From: a bacterium
GTDB lineage: Bacteria; CSSED10-310; JAFGSJ01
Reading direction: 5' to 3'
Length of the DNA stretch: 64,000 nucleotides
Assembly: GCA_016934675.1 (NCBI GenBank)
Contig: JAFGSJ010000052.1
Location: 1 to 64,000 of the forward strand
Positions within the stretch are counted from its first letter, which is position 1; every line of letters begins with the position of its first letter. Below, piece by piece: positions 28,202-37,783 of the stretch. A program made the translations under genes and the position numbers. Below the pieces are notes generated by a model. That model was not told the DNA's origin and searched no databases. It worked only from the letters and a program-made list of their open reading frames with translations.

Positions 28202-29908
28202 TCATCCTTGTTCATCCTTAATACATAATAATGAAGCCGCATGGTCCTTAGATAATTCTGAGAACGATTCACCATCCAGCATTCGGGCAATTTCGCCAAC
28301 CCGTTCCTGCGCATTTAAGACTCGTATCCGTGAAAAAGTCCTGCCCTCTTGGACTTCCTTGCTGACCAGCAGATGATGATCGGCCAGACTGGCAATCTGT
28401 GGGAGATGCGTAATGCAGATGATCTGCCGCACAGAAGAAATTTCCTTGATTTTCTGTCCGACTGCCCGAGCGATGTTTCCACCAATGCCCACATCAACCT
28501 CATCAAAAACCAAGGTTGGGACCTGGTCGAGATCGGCAATCAGGGTCCGAAATCCAAGCATGATCCTTGATATTTCACCACCAGAAGCAATCTGAGCCAA
28601 CGGTTTCATCTCCTCGCCGACATTGGGACTGATCAAGAATTCTGCTTCTTCAAAGCCTTCGGCACTCACGATCAGGGGCAGGTCCAATGAAAACGTGTCC
28701 TGCTCGGTTTCCCGGAACTGGACTGCAAAGTGCACGGATTCCATACCTAATTGGCGCAATTGTTGGACAATTGTTGTACTTAAATCTTCCGCAGCATGTT
28801 TCCTTTTGTGGGACAATTCATGTCCGATCTTACAAAACTGTGCCGCTTTTTTCTCGACCTCACCCGATAATCGCTCGATTTTTGTATCGAATTGGACCGT
28901 ATCGTCCCGTTCCTGTACAATCGTTTGGCGAAAAGCAAGGATTGACCCGATCGAGTCGCCATATTTCCTCTTTAATCGTCGTATCTCTTCGAGACGCTGT
29001 CCAACCGTTTCAAGACGGACAGGATCGACCTCAATCTGATCGCGGCGAGCCCGAACTGCCTCAGCCACATCCTGTAACTGATACAAGGCCGTATTAAACG
29101 CAGCACAAGTCGGTTGAAAAAGATCATCGATCTGGGCGATGGCTTCAAGATCCCGGCCAATAACAGCGAGATGGGTGAGCAAAGCCTCATCGCTCTCCGA
29201 TAAATACTCATAACTACGGCCCAATACTTCCAATAATTGATGGGCTGAAGTGAGTACCTTTTGTTCACGCAACAAGTCTTCTTCCTCGCCCTCCACCAGA
29301 TTGGCTTGATCAATCTCCCGAATCTGAAAATTGATCAGGTCAAGACGCTGTGACCGCTCCCTGGCTTGCTCCTTCAACGCTGCGATCTCCTGTAACGATC
29401 GAGTCAAGGCGAGATGGATTTCAGCCAGGTCAGTTCGCATGCCCCACAATTGACCATAACGATCAAGCATGGCCAGATGATTACGTGAGTCCAACAACAC
29501 CTGTTGCTGATGCTGGCCGTGGACCGAAAGAATTTGCTTCAGCAGTTGTGTCATCGAATTGGTCGTGACACTCACATCATTAATATAGGAGCGGTTACGG
29601 CCGCTTAATACAATCTCCTTGCGCAGGATGATCTGGTTGCTTTCATCCCGCTCGATTCCCATCTCAGCAAGAGTCTGCCACAAGGGAAACGAATCGGGAA
29701 ATTCAAAAATCGCTTCGATGACCGCCCGTTTATCCCCGCTACGAACAAGGCTGGTATTGGCTTTTCCGCCGAGAAGCTGCGACAAGGCACCGATCACGAT
29801 CGATTTTCCCGCACCTGTTTCTCCTGTCAGTACGTTGAAGCCACTCTCGAAAAAAATACGCTCAGACTCGATTATGGCGAAATTCTTTATGCTCAATTCC
29901 CGTAACAT
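28202..29908 (-). CDS. recN: DNA repair protein RecN
   Basis: An SMC-like ATPase of 568 residues acting in double-strand-break repair. It has Walker A GETGAGKSIV near residue 30, two coiled-coil arms, and a C-terminal half with GEISRIMLGF (ABC signature region) and Walker B LVFDEVDVGIGG. I chose the ATG at 29908 (MLRELSIKNFAII), the usual start of the family; the open frame runs to 29935. It heads a two-gene unit with comFB. Confidence 0.95.
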   Translation of the reverse strand: MLRELSIKNFAIIESERIFFESGFNVLTGETGAGKSIVIGALSQLLGGKANTSLVRSGDKRAVIEAIFEFPDSFPLWQTLAEMGIERDESNQIILRKEIVLSGRNRSYINDVSVTTNSMTQLLKQILSVHGQHQQQVLLDSRNHLAMLDRYGQLWGMRTDLAEIHLALTRSLQEIAALKEQARERSQRLDLINFQIREIDQANLVEGEEEDLLREQKVLTSAHQLLEVLGRSYEYLSESDEALLTHLAVIGRDLEAIAQIDDLFQPTCAAFNTALYQLQDVAEAVRARRDQIEVDPVRLETVGQRLEEIRRLKRKYGDSIGSILAFRQTIVQERDDTVQFDTKIERLSGEVEKKAAQFCKIGHELSHKRKHAAEDLSTTIVQQLRQLGMESVHFAVQFRETEQDTFSLDLPLIVSAEGFEEAEFLISPNVGEEMKPLAQIASGGEISRIMLGFRTLIADLDQVPTLVFDEVDVGIGGNIARAVGQKIKEISSVRQIICITHLPQIASLADHHLLVSKEVQEGRTFSRIRVLNAQERVGEIARMLDGESFSELSKDHAASLLCIKDEQG

Positions 29909-30087
29909 GTTCGCAGGCACCAAGTTTATTGTCACTCATGATTCAGTTCGCACACCCGCTTGATAATGTAGCCTATTATCCTGTCTCGGTCAAGCCAGCT
30001 CATATTTATGCATTCACCTGGAACGAACTGATTTCAAGCGTTCTGATTCTGACTGAATATGAAATCTTTAAATAATCTCATTATGAT

Positions 30088-30117
30088 TTGACATGAACCT
30101 CATCAATTCACTATTAT
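30088..30117 (+). promoter_or_regulatory. Promoter candidate for the four-gene membrane cluster
   Basis: A perfect TTGACA (30088-30093), an 18-bp spacer and TATTAT (30112-30117, five of six) lie 54 bp before the GTG at 30172. The divergent gap to recN holds nothing else recognised. Confidence 0.55.
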
Positions 30118-30171
30118 ACTAAGACAAAAATGTATTGTTGGATAATGGACTGAAAAATACCGGGAAAAATT

Positions 30172-31389
30172 GTGACACTATCCACAAAAATTGTAGCGAT
30201 GTCAACCATTTTAATCTGCTTTTTTCTTGCCAGCCCGATGATTGCTTCTGCGGATGTGCCTTCGATTGATACCGGTTCGAGCGAGACGATTGCCGAGATT
30301 CAGGATACGACCACTTTTGTTCTGCCCGAGGGGTTACAGGTCAAAGACGTACCCAACGATGAAGGAGATGCGCTTGTCATAAGTTGGGAAAAACCGGAAG
30401 ACGGTGTTTCAGCAGAGCCGTCATGTGAATATTGGATTGTGCGTTCTGATGCGGTCCAGGGGCCTTTTACCTCCTTGAGTCAGGTCTTTCTGCTTGACGG
30501 AGAATACCTAGATACTGCTGTCCAGGATGGCAACTCATATTGTTATAAGTTTCGGATTAAACGGGGCGATCAGGTAGTTGATAGCCCGGTCCTCGGTCCA
30601 GTCATACCAAAAGGGAGTTGGTTTGACGTGCATCGGATCAATGCCCTAATCTTTCTGGTCGTTTTTTCTTTTCTCATTCTGTTCTATATAAATCAAGCCA
30701 GACATGGCAAAGAATTGTTCATTCGCAAGGTTTCCGGGCTTGATTCCGTAGCGGAAGCTGTCGGTCGGGCAACGGAAATGGGGCGAAAAATCCTCTATAT
30801 TCCGGGGATCGCCGATATCAGTGAAATCCAGACCGTAGCCGGCCTTTCGATTCTGGGCCATATCGCCAAGACCGCTGTGGAATATGCTTCGCGCATTCTG
30901 GTACCCAACATGGACCCGCTGACCTATGCTGCGTCACGTGAAATCGTAAAAGAAGCTTATCTAACAGCCGGAAGGCCTGAAGCTTTTCATGAGGAAGATG
31001 TTTATTTCATCACTTCTGAGCAATTTGCTTATACCGCATCTGTGTCGGGCATGATGGTCCGCGAAAAACCGGCCGCCAACTTTTTCATAGGCTGGTTCAA
31101 GGCTGAGTCACTCATGTTGGCTGAAACCGGCCAATCCACGGGAGCTATTCAGATAGCCGGAACGGCTGAACTAGACCAATTACCCTTCTTTGTGGCGACC
31201 TGTGATTATACTTTGATTGGTGAAGAGCTTTATGCAGCCAGTGCCTATTTAACGCATCAACCCTTATTACTGGGCAGTATCAAGGGGCAGGATATCGCAA
31301 AAGCATTTTTGATCGGTATCATTGTCATCGGCCTGCTGACCTCGTTTTTCAATGTTCACTTCATCAGAGATTTTTTGACCATACAATGA
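30172..31389 (+). CDS. Exported FN3-like membrane protein with DUF6754-type domain
   Basis: A 405-residue protein. A signal peptide (about 1-27) precedes a fibronectin-III-like domain (about 50-145). One membrane segment (about 155-176) is followed by a soluble domain (about 180-380) and a C-terminal segment (about 382-402). The soluble part, starting VSGLDSVAEAVGRATEMGR, resembles proteins annotated as DUF6754 (from memory). The start is GTG with GGGAAA upstream; an in-frame ATG lies at 30199. It is the first gene of four membrane-protein genes spaced 4-21 bp apart, which argues for one complex. Function unknown. Confidence 0.7.
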   Translation: MTLSTKIVAMSTILICFFLASPMIASADVPSIDTGSSETIAEIQDTTTFVLPEGLQVKDVPNDEGDALVISWEKPEDGVSAEPSCEYWIVRSDAVQGPFTSLSQVFLLDGEYLDTAVQDGNSYCYKFRIKRGDQVVDSPVLGPVIPKGSWFDVHRINALIFLVVFSFLILFYINQARHGKELFIRKVSGLDSVAEAVGRATEMGRKILYIPGIADISEIQTVAGLSILGHIAKTAVEYASRILVPNMDPLTYAASREIVKEAYLTAGRPEAFHEEDVYFITSEQFAYTASVSGMMVREKPAANFFIGWFKAESLMLAETGQSTGAIQIAGTAELDQLPFFVATCDYTLIGEELYAASAYLTHQPLLLGSIKGQDIAKAFLIGIIVIGLLTSFFNVHFIRDFLTIQ

Positions 31390-31410
31390 CAAATGATAAA
31401 AGGCTGAATC

Positions 31411-32046
31411 ATGAATAAACAGATTGCTGTCATCATCGCGTTTTGTGCCGGCCTGTTGCCCATTATCGGTTTTTTCATTCCCGAACGCCTGGTTCGGGAA
31501 AGCATTGTCGGGACCTTCGATAACTGGCTGATTATTGTTTCAGCTTTCGCCCTTGTTCTTGGAATTGTCAGTGTGGTTAAAGTCAATTTCCTCAAAATTT
31601 CACGCCAACAGAAAGGTTGGATCAATGCCGTCATTTATCTCCTGGCCCTGTTTCTGATGGCAATATTGGGAATTACCATGGGCATCGGGGAACGTGAGGA
31701 TGGCTCCGTGACGCCGTTCACCTGGATGTTCCGGGCCATGGTCGACCCTATGACCTCGACTATGTTTTCCTTGCTCGCTTTTTTTATAGCTTCGGCTGCG
31801 TTCCGGGCCTTCCGGGCCAGGACTGTGGAAGCGACGCTATTACTCATCGCTGCCACAATCGTCATGCTGGGTCGGATCGATCTGGGCACAAGTCTGAAAA
31901 TACCTGAGTTAACGGAATGGATCATGAATACACCGAATATGGCCGCACAGCGTGGGATTATCATCGGTGCCGCGCTGGGTGGGGCTTCCATGGCCTTACG
32001 GGTCATACTCGGTATCGAACGACCGTATCTCGGTCAGAGTGAATAA
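31411..32046 (+). CDS. Polytopic membrane protein, function unknown
   Basis: A 211-residue hydrophobic protein with about six membrane segments. A short polar loop (about 88-105) is rich in charged residues and sits before FTWMFRAMVDPMTSTMFS. I recognise no family. It is the second gene of the cluster; the gap to the next gene is only 4 bp, so co-translation is likely. Confidence 0.7.
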   Translation: MNKQIAVIIAFCAGLLPIIGFFIPERLVRESIVGTFDNWLIIVSAFALVLGIVSVVKVNFLKISRQQKGWINAVIYLLALFLMAILGITMGIGEREDGSVTPFTWMFRAMVDPMTSTMFSLLAFFIASAAFRAFRARTVEATLLLIAATIVMLGRIDLGTSLKIPELTEWIMNTPNMAAQRGIIIGAALGGASMALRVILGIERPYLGQSE

Positions 32047-32050
32047 TGGC

Positions 32051-32893
32051 ATGAATTTTTTTCACTATATCCAGCATTTGGACCGAAGAATCATCTTTTT
32101 ATTTGTGGGGTTGGGGACCCTAATTCCGATCATATTTCCGATCGGTTTCCACATCTCGGTGACACCTCCCGTTCGACAAATCTTCGACCGGATTGAGAGC
32201 ATGTCGCCAGGTTCCATTCTTCTGCTTTCTTTTGATTACGGCCCCTCTTCAGCTCCGGAACTGACTCCAATGGCCAAAGCGGTCATGAGGCATTGTGCTC
32301 ACAAAAAAATCAAGGTCGTCGGACTGTCATACCTCATCCTGGGCGGTGCGGATATGGCTGAAGCTGTCATGTCAGAAATCGGACGTGAACAGAGTCTTGA
32401 ATATGGCCGTGATTATGTCAATCTTGGCTTTAAATCCGGTGCGCCGGCACCCATGATCAGATTGTCCAAGGATTTTCACGGTGTGTTCCCTCTGGATAAT
32501 CGTGGGAATAAAGTCGAGGACCTGCCCCTTATGCAACAAGTCCACTCATACGCAGATATTGACTTTATTGTGGAGCTTGCCGCGACCATGCTTGGAGATT
32601 ACTGGATTAACGTCGTCAACGCCCGATATGGTGAGGATATGGCCATGGGCACTACCGCGGTCAGTGCCCCCCGCTATTATGCCTTCCTCGAATCCGGCCA
32701 ACTGACCGGATTGATGGGCGGACTCAAGGGTGCCGCCGAATATGAAGTCCTGAACAATCAACGGGATATAGCCGCCAAGGGCATGGACGCTCAACGTATC
32801 GTTCATATCCTGATCATTTTCTTCGTCATTTTAGGTAATATTATTTTCTTCTTTGAACGTAAACAGAAACATCGTTCGATCCTGGCAAGCTGA
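32051..32893 (+). CDS. Membrane-anchored protein, function unknown
   Basis: A 280-residue protein with one N-terminal segment (about 14-36) and one C-terminal segment (about 250-268). Between them lies a soluble alpha/beta domain of about 210 residues with alternating hydrophobic strands, such as SILLLSFDYG and KIKVVGLSYLILGG, suggesting a Rossmann-like fold. The start at 32051 just clears the previous stop; an ATG at 31952 would overlap that gene by 95 bp. No catalytic motif is recognised. Confidence 0.7.
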   Translation: MNFFHYIQHLDRRIIFLFVGLGTLIPIIFPIGFHISVTPPVRQIFDRIESMSPGSILLLSFDYGPSSAPELTPMAKAVMRHCAHKKIKVVGLSYLILGGADMAEAVMSEIGREQSLEYGRDYVNLGFKSGAPAPMIRLSKDFHGVFPLDNRGNKVEDLPLMQQVHSYADIDFIVELAATMLGDYWINVVNARYGEDMAMGTTAVSAPRYYAFLESGQLTGLMGGLKGAAEYEVLNNQRDIAAKGMDAQRIVHILIIFFVILGNIIFFFERKQKHRSILAS

Positions 32894-32907
32894 GCGGGGA
32901 AACAGAC

Positions 32908-33549
32908 ATGACTGAAATATTTCAAATCTGGGTCGCGGGTTTCCTGACCTTATGTATTTTCAGTTTTCTCTACAAGGACAATCCTTTCTATCGTTTCGCC
33001 GAGAACCTCTACGCCGGCCTCTCCTTCGGTTATTACATTGGACTGATATACAACCAGGTCCTCTTACCAAATGTCTGGGAAAAACTGCTTCAAAAAGATT
33101 TCCTGCCTCTACCTGCTGTCTTAATCGGTCTGATGCTCTTTTTCCGTTATCTGCCCTGGAAAAAAGTAGCCGCGCTTTCCAACTGGGCCTTGGCGTTATA
33201 TATCGGCTATTATGTCGGTGTGGCTATCATGCAGAAACTACATGGGGAAATTATCCCGCAGGTTCAGGCCTCCATTCTTACCTTACGCCCCATTTGGACT
33301 CTCCAGACCCTGAATAATGTCATCATTATTATCGGTGTTCTCACCGTACTCATCTATTTCTACTTCTCGCGTCAGAATACAGGCCCGATCGGAACCATCT
33401 CGAAAATCGGGATATGGTTCACCATGATTTGTTTCGGCGCTACCTTCGGTTACACGATCATGGGCAGGATTTCCCTTTTAATCGGTCGGTTCCAATTCTT
33501 GGTCTATCAATGGGTCCCCTCGTTCAAATCTTTTTTTGATCAATTTTAA
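32908..33549 (+). CDS. Polytopic membrane protein, function unknown
   Basis: A 213-residue protein with about six membrane segments and short loops. It begins MTEIFQIWVAGFLTLCIFSF and carries NPFYRFAENLYAGLSFG in the first loop. No family is recognised. It is the last of the four membrane genes. A weak CATG hairpin followed by eight T lies at about 33563-33590 and could end the transcript. Confidence 0.7.
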   Translation: MTEIFQIWVAGFLTLCIFSFLYKDNPFYRFAENLYAGLSFGYYIGLIYNQVLLPNVWEKLLQKDFLPLPAVLIGLMLFFRYLPWKKVAALSNWALALYIGYYVGVAIMQKLHGEIIPQVQASILTLRPIWTLQTLNNVIIIIGVLTVLIYFYFSRQNTGPIGTISKIGIWFTMICFGATFGYTIMGRISLLIGRFQFLVYQWVPSFKSFFDQF

Positions 33550-33861
33550 TATGGTTACCGCATGCATCACTCTGACATGTTTTTTTTCTCAGTATCCCCC
33601 AAAAAACCTTCCCCCGATTGTACCTATATCAGGTCTAATAACATGAAGGCTGGTGACACCTATTCCAATAAAACAAGGAAAGCGTCCATGTTTCAGCTTA
33701 CTTTACACTTCGCACGGATGAAAAAGCATATTCAAAAAGCAATATATGGGCCTGATCATTATAGGTTGACATCTGTTCCGAAATCTCCTACTGATAGAGG
33801 TATTTCAAAACGCAGTCTATCACTCAGTTCATTCTGGAACTGACTCAAGGAGAAAATGGAA
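33550..33861. other. Gap without a convincing gene
   Basis: This 312-bp stretch contains one open frame of 93 codons (33562-33843). It has no ribosome site and no recognised sequence, and I do not call it. A TTGACA near 33767 has no good -10. AAGGAG at 33847-33852 belongs to the next gene. Confidence 0.5.
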
Positions 33862-34236
33862 ATGGCCTCAAAGGACAAAATTTCACGAGAAGAACAAAAA
33901 GACAAAGTGGAAAAGCAACTTGCTGCCCGTATCGCCGTTCTGAAAGAAAAAGGAAAAAGCGAAGCGGAAATTGGAAAGGACTCGACCGTCAGAAAACTCA
34001 ATGCTCGTCGCCGTGAAGCAATCCAGAGAATTAAGGCGATTGATCGCAAGGTCAGCCTTCTCGAAATCGTAAAGAAAATGAGCCAGGAAAAAGCTGCTAT
34101 CCCGAAAGCGGAAAGAAAACTGCAGAAAAAGACCGAGGATCAGCCTGACGGAGCTAAAAAGGAAAAGAAAGCCAAGAAGAAGAAAGAATCGGTTGAGAGC
34201 AGCGAAAATAAAGAGTTAACGCCTGAAAAGGAATGA
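33862..34236 (+). CDS. Small Lys/Glu-rich protein, function unknown
   Basis: A 124-residue, highly charged, mostly helical protein with a basic C-terminal Lys tract (about 98-108). There is no signal peptide or membrane segment, and no family is recognised. The ATG at 33862 was chosen because AAGGAG ends 9 nt before it; an ATG at 33856 is only 3 nt away. The composition could suit nucleic-acid or ribosome binding, but nothing shows it. Downstream 34237-34569 holds two promoter candidates. Confidence 0.6.
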   Translation: MASKDKISREEQKDKVEKQLAARIAVLKEKGKSEAEIGKDSTVRKLNARRREAIQRIKAIDRKVSLLEIVKKMSQEKAAIPKAERKLQKKTEDQPDGAKKEKKAKKKKESVESSENKELTPEKE

Positions 34237-34327
34237 AAGGTCCGGGGTGCGTCAAGCGATCGAGTATTTATAGAAACTGAGGAATAACGGGCCTTACAAT
34301 AGATAGTACTCATCAATTCTATAATGG

Positions 34328-34356
34328 TTGACAAATGGGATCGATCTTAGTATTAA
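34328..34356 (+). promoter_or_regulatory. Promoter candidate P1 for the TPR-TonB-ExbBD operon
   Basis: A perfect TTGACA (34328-34333), a 17-bp spacer and TATTAA (34351-34356, four of six). It lies upstream of the stronger candidate at 34443-34471. Confidence 0.4.
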
Positions 34357-34442
34357 CCTAGACATGGAATGAGGCAAAGAATGGTTTCAAAGAAAGCTGC
34401 GGCATGTTTCCACGGTATTTCGTTGCAGTAATGCTTTTTTGT

Positions 34443-34471
34443 TTGACAGATCGCCCCTGATCAGATATAGT
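34443..34471 (+). promoter_or_regulatory. Promoter candidate P2 for the TPR-TonB-ExbBD operon
   Basis: A perfect TTGACA (34443-34448), a 17-bp spacer and TATAGT (34466-34471, five of six). Expected start near 34478, giving a leader of about 90 nt before 34570. It is the best promoter match in this part of the window. Confidence 0.65.
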
Positions 34472-34569
34472 GAGTGATCGATGTTGGTCCGGGTAGACCA
34501 AAAAAAATAAATGTCTGGCACTAATGCAGCAAGGATGGTAGTCTTAGAAGAGACACAATCAGGAGGTTG

Positions 34570-35517
34570 ATGATACCAGTGAAAACACAAGCATATCTTT
34601 TGAAAAAGCGTTTTTGGCCTATGTTTGTTCTTGCTCTTCTGCTCATGTTTTGTCTTTCCTGTCAAAAATTCAACGAGACGACAACCTATAAAAACGCCAA
34701 TAAATTGTACATCGAAGAGGATTATGCCGGGGCGATCCAGAAATATCAGGAATTGACTTCAGGCCAATTCTATCAGAAGGAAGCCTGGTTAAATCTGGGC
34801 TACTGTTATCTGTCGTTGGTCCGGGGGGCTTTGACCGAAGAAGAGTCAGTGGTCAATTCTGACAAAGCGATCGAAGCTTTCAAGAAATATTTACAGCTCA
34901 ATCCCAGTGATGAAAAAATTGAAGACTATATTTTCAATACCTATATGGATTCGCGGCAATATAATAAAGTCCTCGAATTTCTTTACAGCAAGTATGAAAA
35001 GAATCCTCAGGATATTCGGGCAATCCAGCTTATTATTCAGACCTATGAAGACCAGGGTATGATCCAGGAAGCGATCGAATGGTATCGCAAACGTTGTGAA
35101 ATGACTCCCGATGATCCCGATGCTTTTTATGCCTTTGCAGTTTTTTACTGGCGGAACTCCTTTTACAATCAGGCCCTCGATCAAGCTCTCCGGGCAACTT
35201 TTGTCGAAGAAGGTATCGAGTTGATCAAACAAGCGGTTGAATTGAATCCTGAATTCGCAGATGCTTATATCTATTGGAACCTGTTATTGCGTGAGAAAGC
35301 GAAATACACCAAGAGTAAACGTGAACAAGAAAAAATTACAGAAGAAGCTAACGTTTTACGTGATAAGGGCAGTGCCATAAGAGCGGCCCAGCAAGAAAAG
35401 GAAGCCGCCGAAAAAACTGATGAGGTTCAGACGGAAATGAGTGATCAGCCCGCTGATGATCAGATTGCAGCGACACCGGCTGAGGCTGAGACAACTCTGC
35501 CTGATCCGGGAAATTGA
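34570..35517 (+). CDS. TPR lipoprotein
   Basis: A 315-residue protein. The lipoprotein signal has lipobox Cys in FCLSC, followed by about five TPR-like units (about 30-235; for example NLGYCYLSLV, EAIEWYRKRCEMTPDDPDAF and AFADAY-type helices). The acidic, Ala/Glu-rich tail is probably disordered. It begins the operon of TonB, ExbB and two ExbD. AGGAGG lies 3 nt before the chosen ATG, which is close; a GTG at 34579 is an alternative. It is likely anchored to a membrane facing the periplasm as a scaffold. Confidence 0.8.
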   Translation: MIPVKTQAYLLKKRFWPMFVLALLLMFCLSCQKFNETTTYKNANKLYIEEDYAGAIQKYQELTSGQFYQKEAWLNLGYCYLSLVRGALTEEESVVNSDKAIEAFKKYLQLNPSDEKIEDYIFNTYMDSRQYNKVLEFLYSKYEKNPQDIRAIQLIIQTYEDQGMIQEAIEWYRKRCEMTPDDPDAFYAFAVFYWRNSFYNQALDQALRATFVEEGIELIKQAVELNPEFADAYIYWNLLLREKAKYTKSKREQEKITEEANVLRDKGSAIRAAQQEKEAAEKTDEVQTEMSDQPADDQIAATPAEAETTLPDPGN

Positions 35518-35629
35518 GCGGATCAGCTTTACATACTAACCAAAAGGGGGTTGATGAATTTCGATGAGAACACAATTACACAAAAATCAGGTTTTAAACA
35601 TGTAACCCAATTCACGAATGGGAAAAGCT

Positions 35630-36379
35630 ATGTTTGATTCACTCATTGTCAGTAAAAGGACCAAATTACAGAAGGCAGCAATTGCATTTGCTGTCGCATC
35701 TCTCTTGATTCACTTTGTCGTGATCGGGTCAGTTGCTTTGGATTCATACCTGACTGTCCCAGATATCATGCCTCCGGCGGTGACAGTCACCTTCCTGAAT
35801 GCCACAGCCATTGCGCCACCGCCACCACCTCGAGCCCCGGCCCGCAAGGAAGAACAAAAAGAGCAGCAGAAGCAAGAACAAAAAAAGGATGTTGAAAAGC
35901 CCATATTGAGAGAATTGATGGTTGCTTCGGAAATCCCGGACGATATTTCCTACGAAGTCCAGCCCGAAGCACCCAGTCTAAGTGATCTGTTGTCCAGCGG
36001 TGTTGAGGGCGGTTTGGATGGTGATGTGCTCGGTGGGGCTGATTATGGTGTTCCCGACGGTCTGGTCAGTGTTCCTGATGAATTCCAGCGATTCACCTCC
36101 GAAATGAAAAAACCTGAAAAGATCAGGGCCCCGGCGCCGGCCTATCCTGAACTGGCCAAACAGGCCGGTATTGCCTGCAACGTTATTGTCGAAGCGAAGA
36201 TCGATGCCGGAGGAAATGTGGTGGATGCTACCATTCTTCGGTCATGCCCTGTCTTCGAGGAACAATTCAATCAAGCTGTTCTCGATGTTTTACCGCAGTG
36301 GAAATTCACACCCGCTATTCTGAACGGTGTCCCTGTTGCGGTCCGTTATACCTTGACTGTTAGCTTCAGGCTCAATTGA
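35630..36379 (+). CDS. TonB-family energy transducer
   Basis: A 249-residue protein. It starts with a short cytoplasmic N-terminus, one membrane anchor (about 14-36), a Pro-rich stretch beginning IAPPPPPRAP, and a Lys/Gln/Glu coiled part. The C-terminal TonB domain (about 165-249) has PAYPELAKQAGI, AKIDAGGNVVDA and WKFTPAILNG. It would carry proton-motive energy from ExbB/ExbD across the periplasm. The ATG at 35630 matches the usual MFDSL opening of this subfamily; an upstream ATG at 35618 would add four residues. Confidence 0.9.
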   Translation: MFDSLIVSKRTKLQKAAIAFAVASLLIHFVVIGSVALDSYLTVPDIMPPAVTVTFLNATAIAPPPPPRAPARKEEQKEQQKQEQKKDVEKPILRELMVASEIPDDISYEVQPEAPSLSDLLSSGVEGGLDGDVLGGADYGVPDGLVSVPDEFQRFTSEMKKPEKIRAPAPAYPELAKQAGIACNVIVEAKIDAGGNVVDATILRSCPVFEEQFNQAVLDVLPQWKFTPAILNGVPVAVRYTLTVSFRLN

Positions 36380-36451
36380 ACATGATTGTACTGTTGAAAA
36401 GGTCTCACTTATCCAACACGTAACTCTCAGATGAGATGAAAGGAAAAGGCT

Positions 36452-37276
36452 ATGAGAGGATGTCAAAATTTTCTGCTGCAGTTTTGTTCCCGTCGTCATG
36501 TTTCACTGTTGTTTCTCGCGATTATTGCCATCGTTCTGGTTTCTTCTCCTGTGCGGGTAATGGCCCAGGAAGCACCACATGCGACCGGTGGTGGCTTAAA
36601 TGTGATGGAACTCTACTCTCAGATGGGTTTCTTGGCAAAAGCTGTGTTCTGGGTCCTGATCTGTATGAGTGTTTGGTCATTCTACGTGGCGATCAGCCGC
36701 TTTTTGCTTTTTCAAAAGGCCCGCAGTCAATCCATGCAGTTTGTCAAAGTAGCCACGCCCCTGATCGAAAAAAACAAAATCGCCGAATTGATTAAAATTA
36801 CGAAACGCTTTACCAAAAGTCATCTTGCCCGAATTTATTCTGTGGTCTGTTATGAACTCACCTCGAACGTCGAGGGCGAAGGTGGGGGCAAGGAATTATC
36901 GGAAGACCAGATGATCATGATGTTAAATCGTGCTGTTGCCCGTGAAGCTTTTATCGTAACTGACGAACTGAAAAAGAACCTGAGTGGTTTGGCCACAATC
37001 GGTGCGACTGCACCCTTTGTCGGTCTATTTGGAACCGTTGTCGGAGTTATCAATGCTTTCACCGGGATCGCGGAAGTCGGAGCAGGCGGTATCGGTGCTG
37101 TCTCTGCCGGTATCGCTGAAGCTTTGATTGAGACCGCAGTCGGTCTGTTTGTCGCTATCCCGGCAGTTTGGTTATATAACTATTTCGTCAATCAGGTCGG
37201 CCGTTTTACGGTTGAAATGGAAAACATCGGTTCGGAGCTTGTTGATAAATTCGTCCGTAAGGGTATGAGGATCTAA
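36452..37276 (+). CDS. ExbB/TolQ-type proton channel
   Basis: A 274-residue MotA/TolQ/ExbB protein. It has a signal-like first hydrophobic stretch, an anchor at about 65-85 and a paired C-terminal helix set. The conserved motif [15 protein letters not shown] is followed by the [11 protein letters not shown] helix. It forms the pentameric part of a proton-driven motor with ExbD. AAGGAAAAGG precedes the start. The ExbD gene follows after 2 bp. Confidence 0.92.
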   Translation: MRGCQNFLLQFCSRRHVSLLFLAIIAIVLVSSPVRVMAQEAPHATGGGLNVMELYSQMGFLAKAVFWVLICMSVWSFYVAISRFLLFQKARSQSMQFVKVATPLIEKNKIAELIKITKRFTKSHLARIYSVVCYELTSNVEGEGGGKELSEDQMIMMLNRAVAREAFIVTDELKKNLSGLATIGATAPFVGLFGTVVGVINAFTGIAEVGAGGIGAVSAGIAEALIETAVGLFVAIPAVWLYNYFVNQVGRFTVEMENIGSELVDKFVRKGMRI

Positions 37277-37278
37277 CC

Positions 37279-37725
37279 ATGTCAATGAAAGTCGGTGGTG
37301 AAGGCAGTGGCGGCGTATCTGCCGATATCAATGTAACCCCGTTAGTCGATGTCTGCCTCGTGCTTTTGATTATCTTCATGGTCGTCACCCCTATGCTCCA
37401 AAACGGTATTGCCGTGGACCTTCCTATTGCCAAAACGCTCGATGACAAACCGGATGATGAGAACATCCTTCAGATCGTGCTGGACCGTAATTTAAATGTC
37501 TATGCCCGAGAAAACAAGATTGGTAATCTACTCGCTAAAAGTACAGAAGACGATCTACGACGACGTATCGGGAAATTTTTTAAAGATAATCCCGGTGAAT
37601 ATGTTCAGATCAAGGCTGACAAAAACCAACGTTATGGTCACGTCAAGCAACTGATGCGTTACATTCAGGATACTGGCATGAAAGAGACCACTCTGGTCGC
37701 AGATGAGGTCGAGGAACCGAAATAG
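37279..37725 (+). CDS. ExbD/TolR-family protein, first copy
   Basis: A 148-residue protein with one anchor (about 20-42) and a periplasmic domain. The conserved Asp sits at the start of the anchor in [18 protein letters not shown]. It is one of two ExbD genes in tandem; the two copies differ clearly in the periplasmic domain, which suggests a mixed ExbD pair in one motor. Confidence 0.92.
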   Translation: MSMKVGGEGSGGVSADINVTPLVDVCLVLLIIFMVVTPMLQNGIAVDLPIAKTLDDKPDDENILQIVLDRNLNVYARENKIGNLLAKSTEDDLRRRIGKFFKDNPGEYVQIKADKNQRYGHVKQLMRYIQDTGMKETTLVADEVEEPK

Positions 37726-37783
37726 TCGTCTGAAACCGTATTCATCCAGTTGATTGAAGAGAACGAGATCAGGAGGATATATT

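Noticed and set aside
33562-33843. Open frame of 93 codons
   Set aside because: No ribosome site, no recognised sequence and unlike composition to its neighbours.
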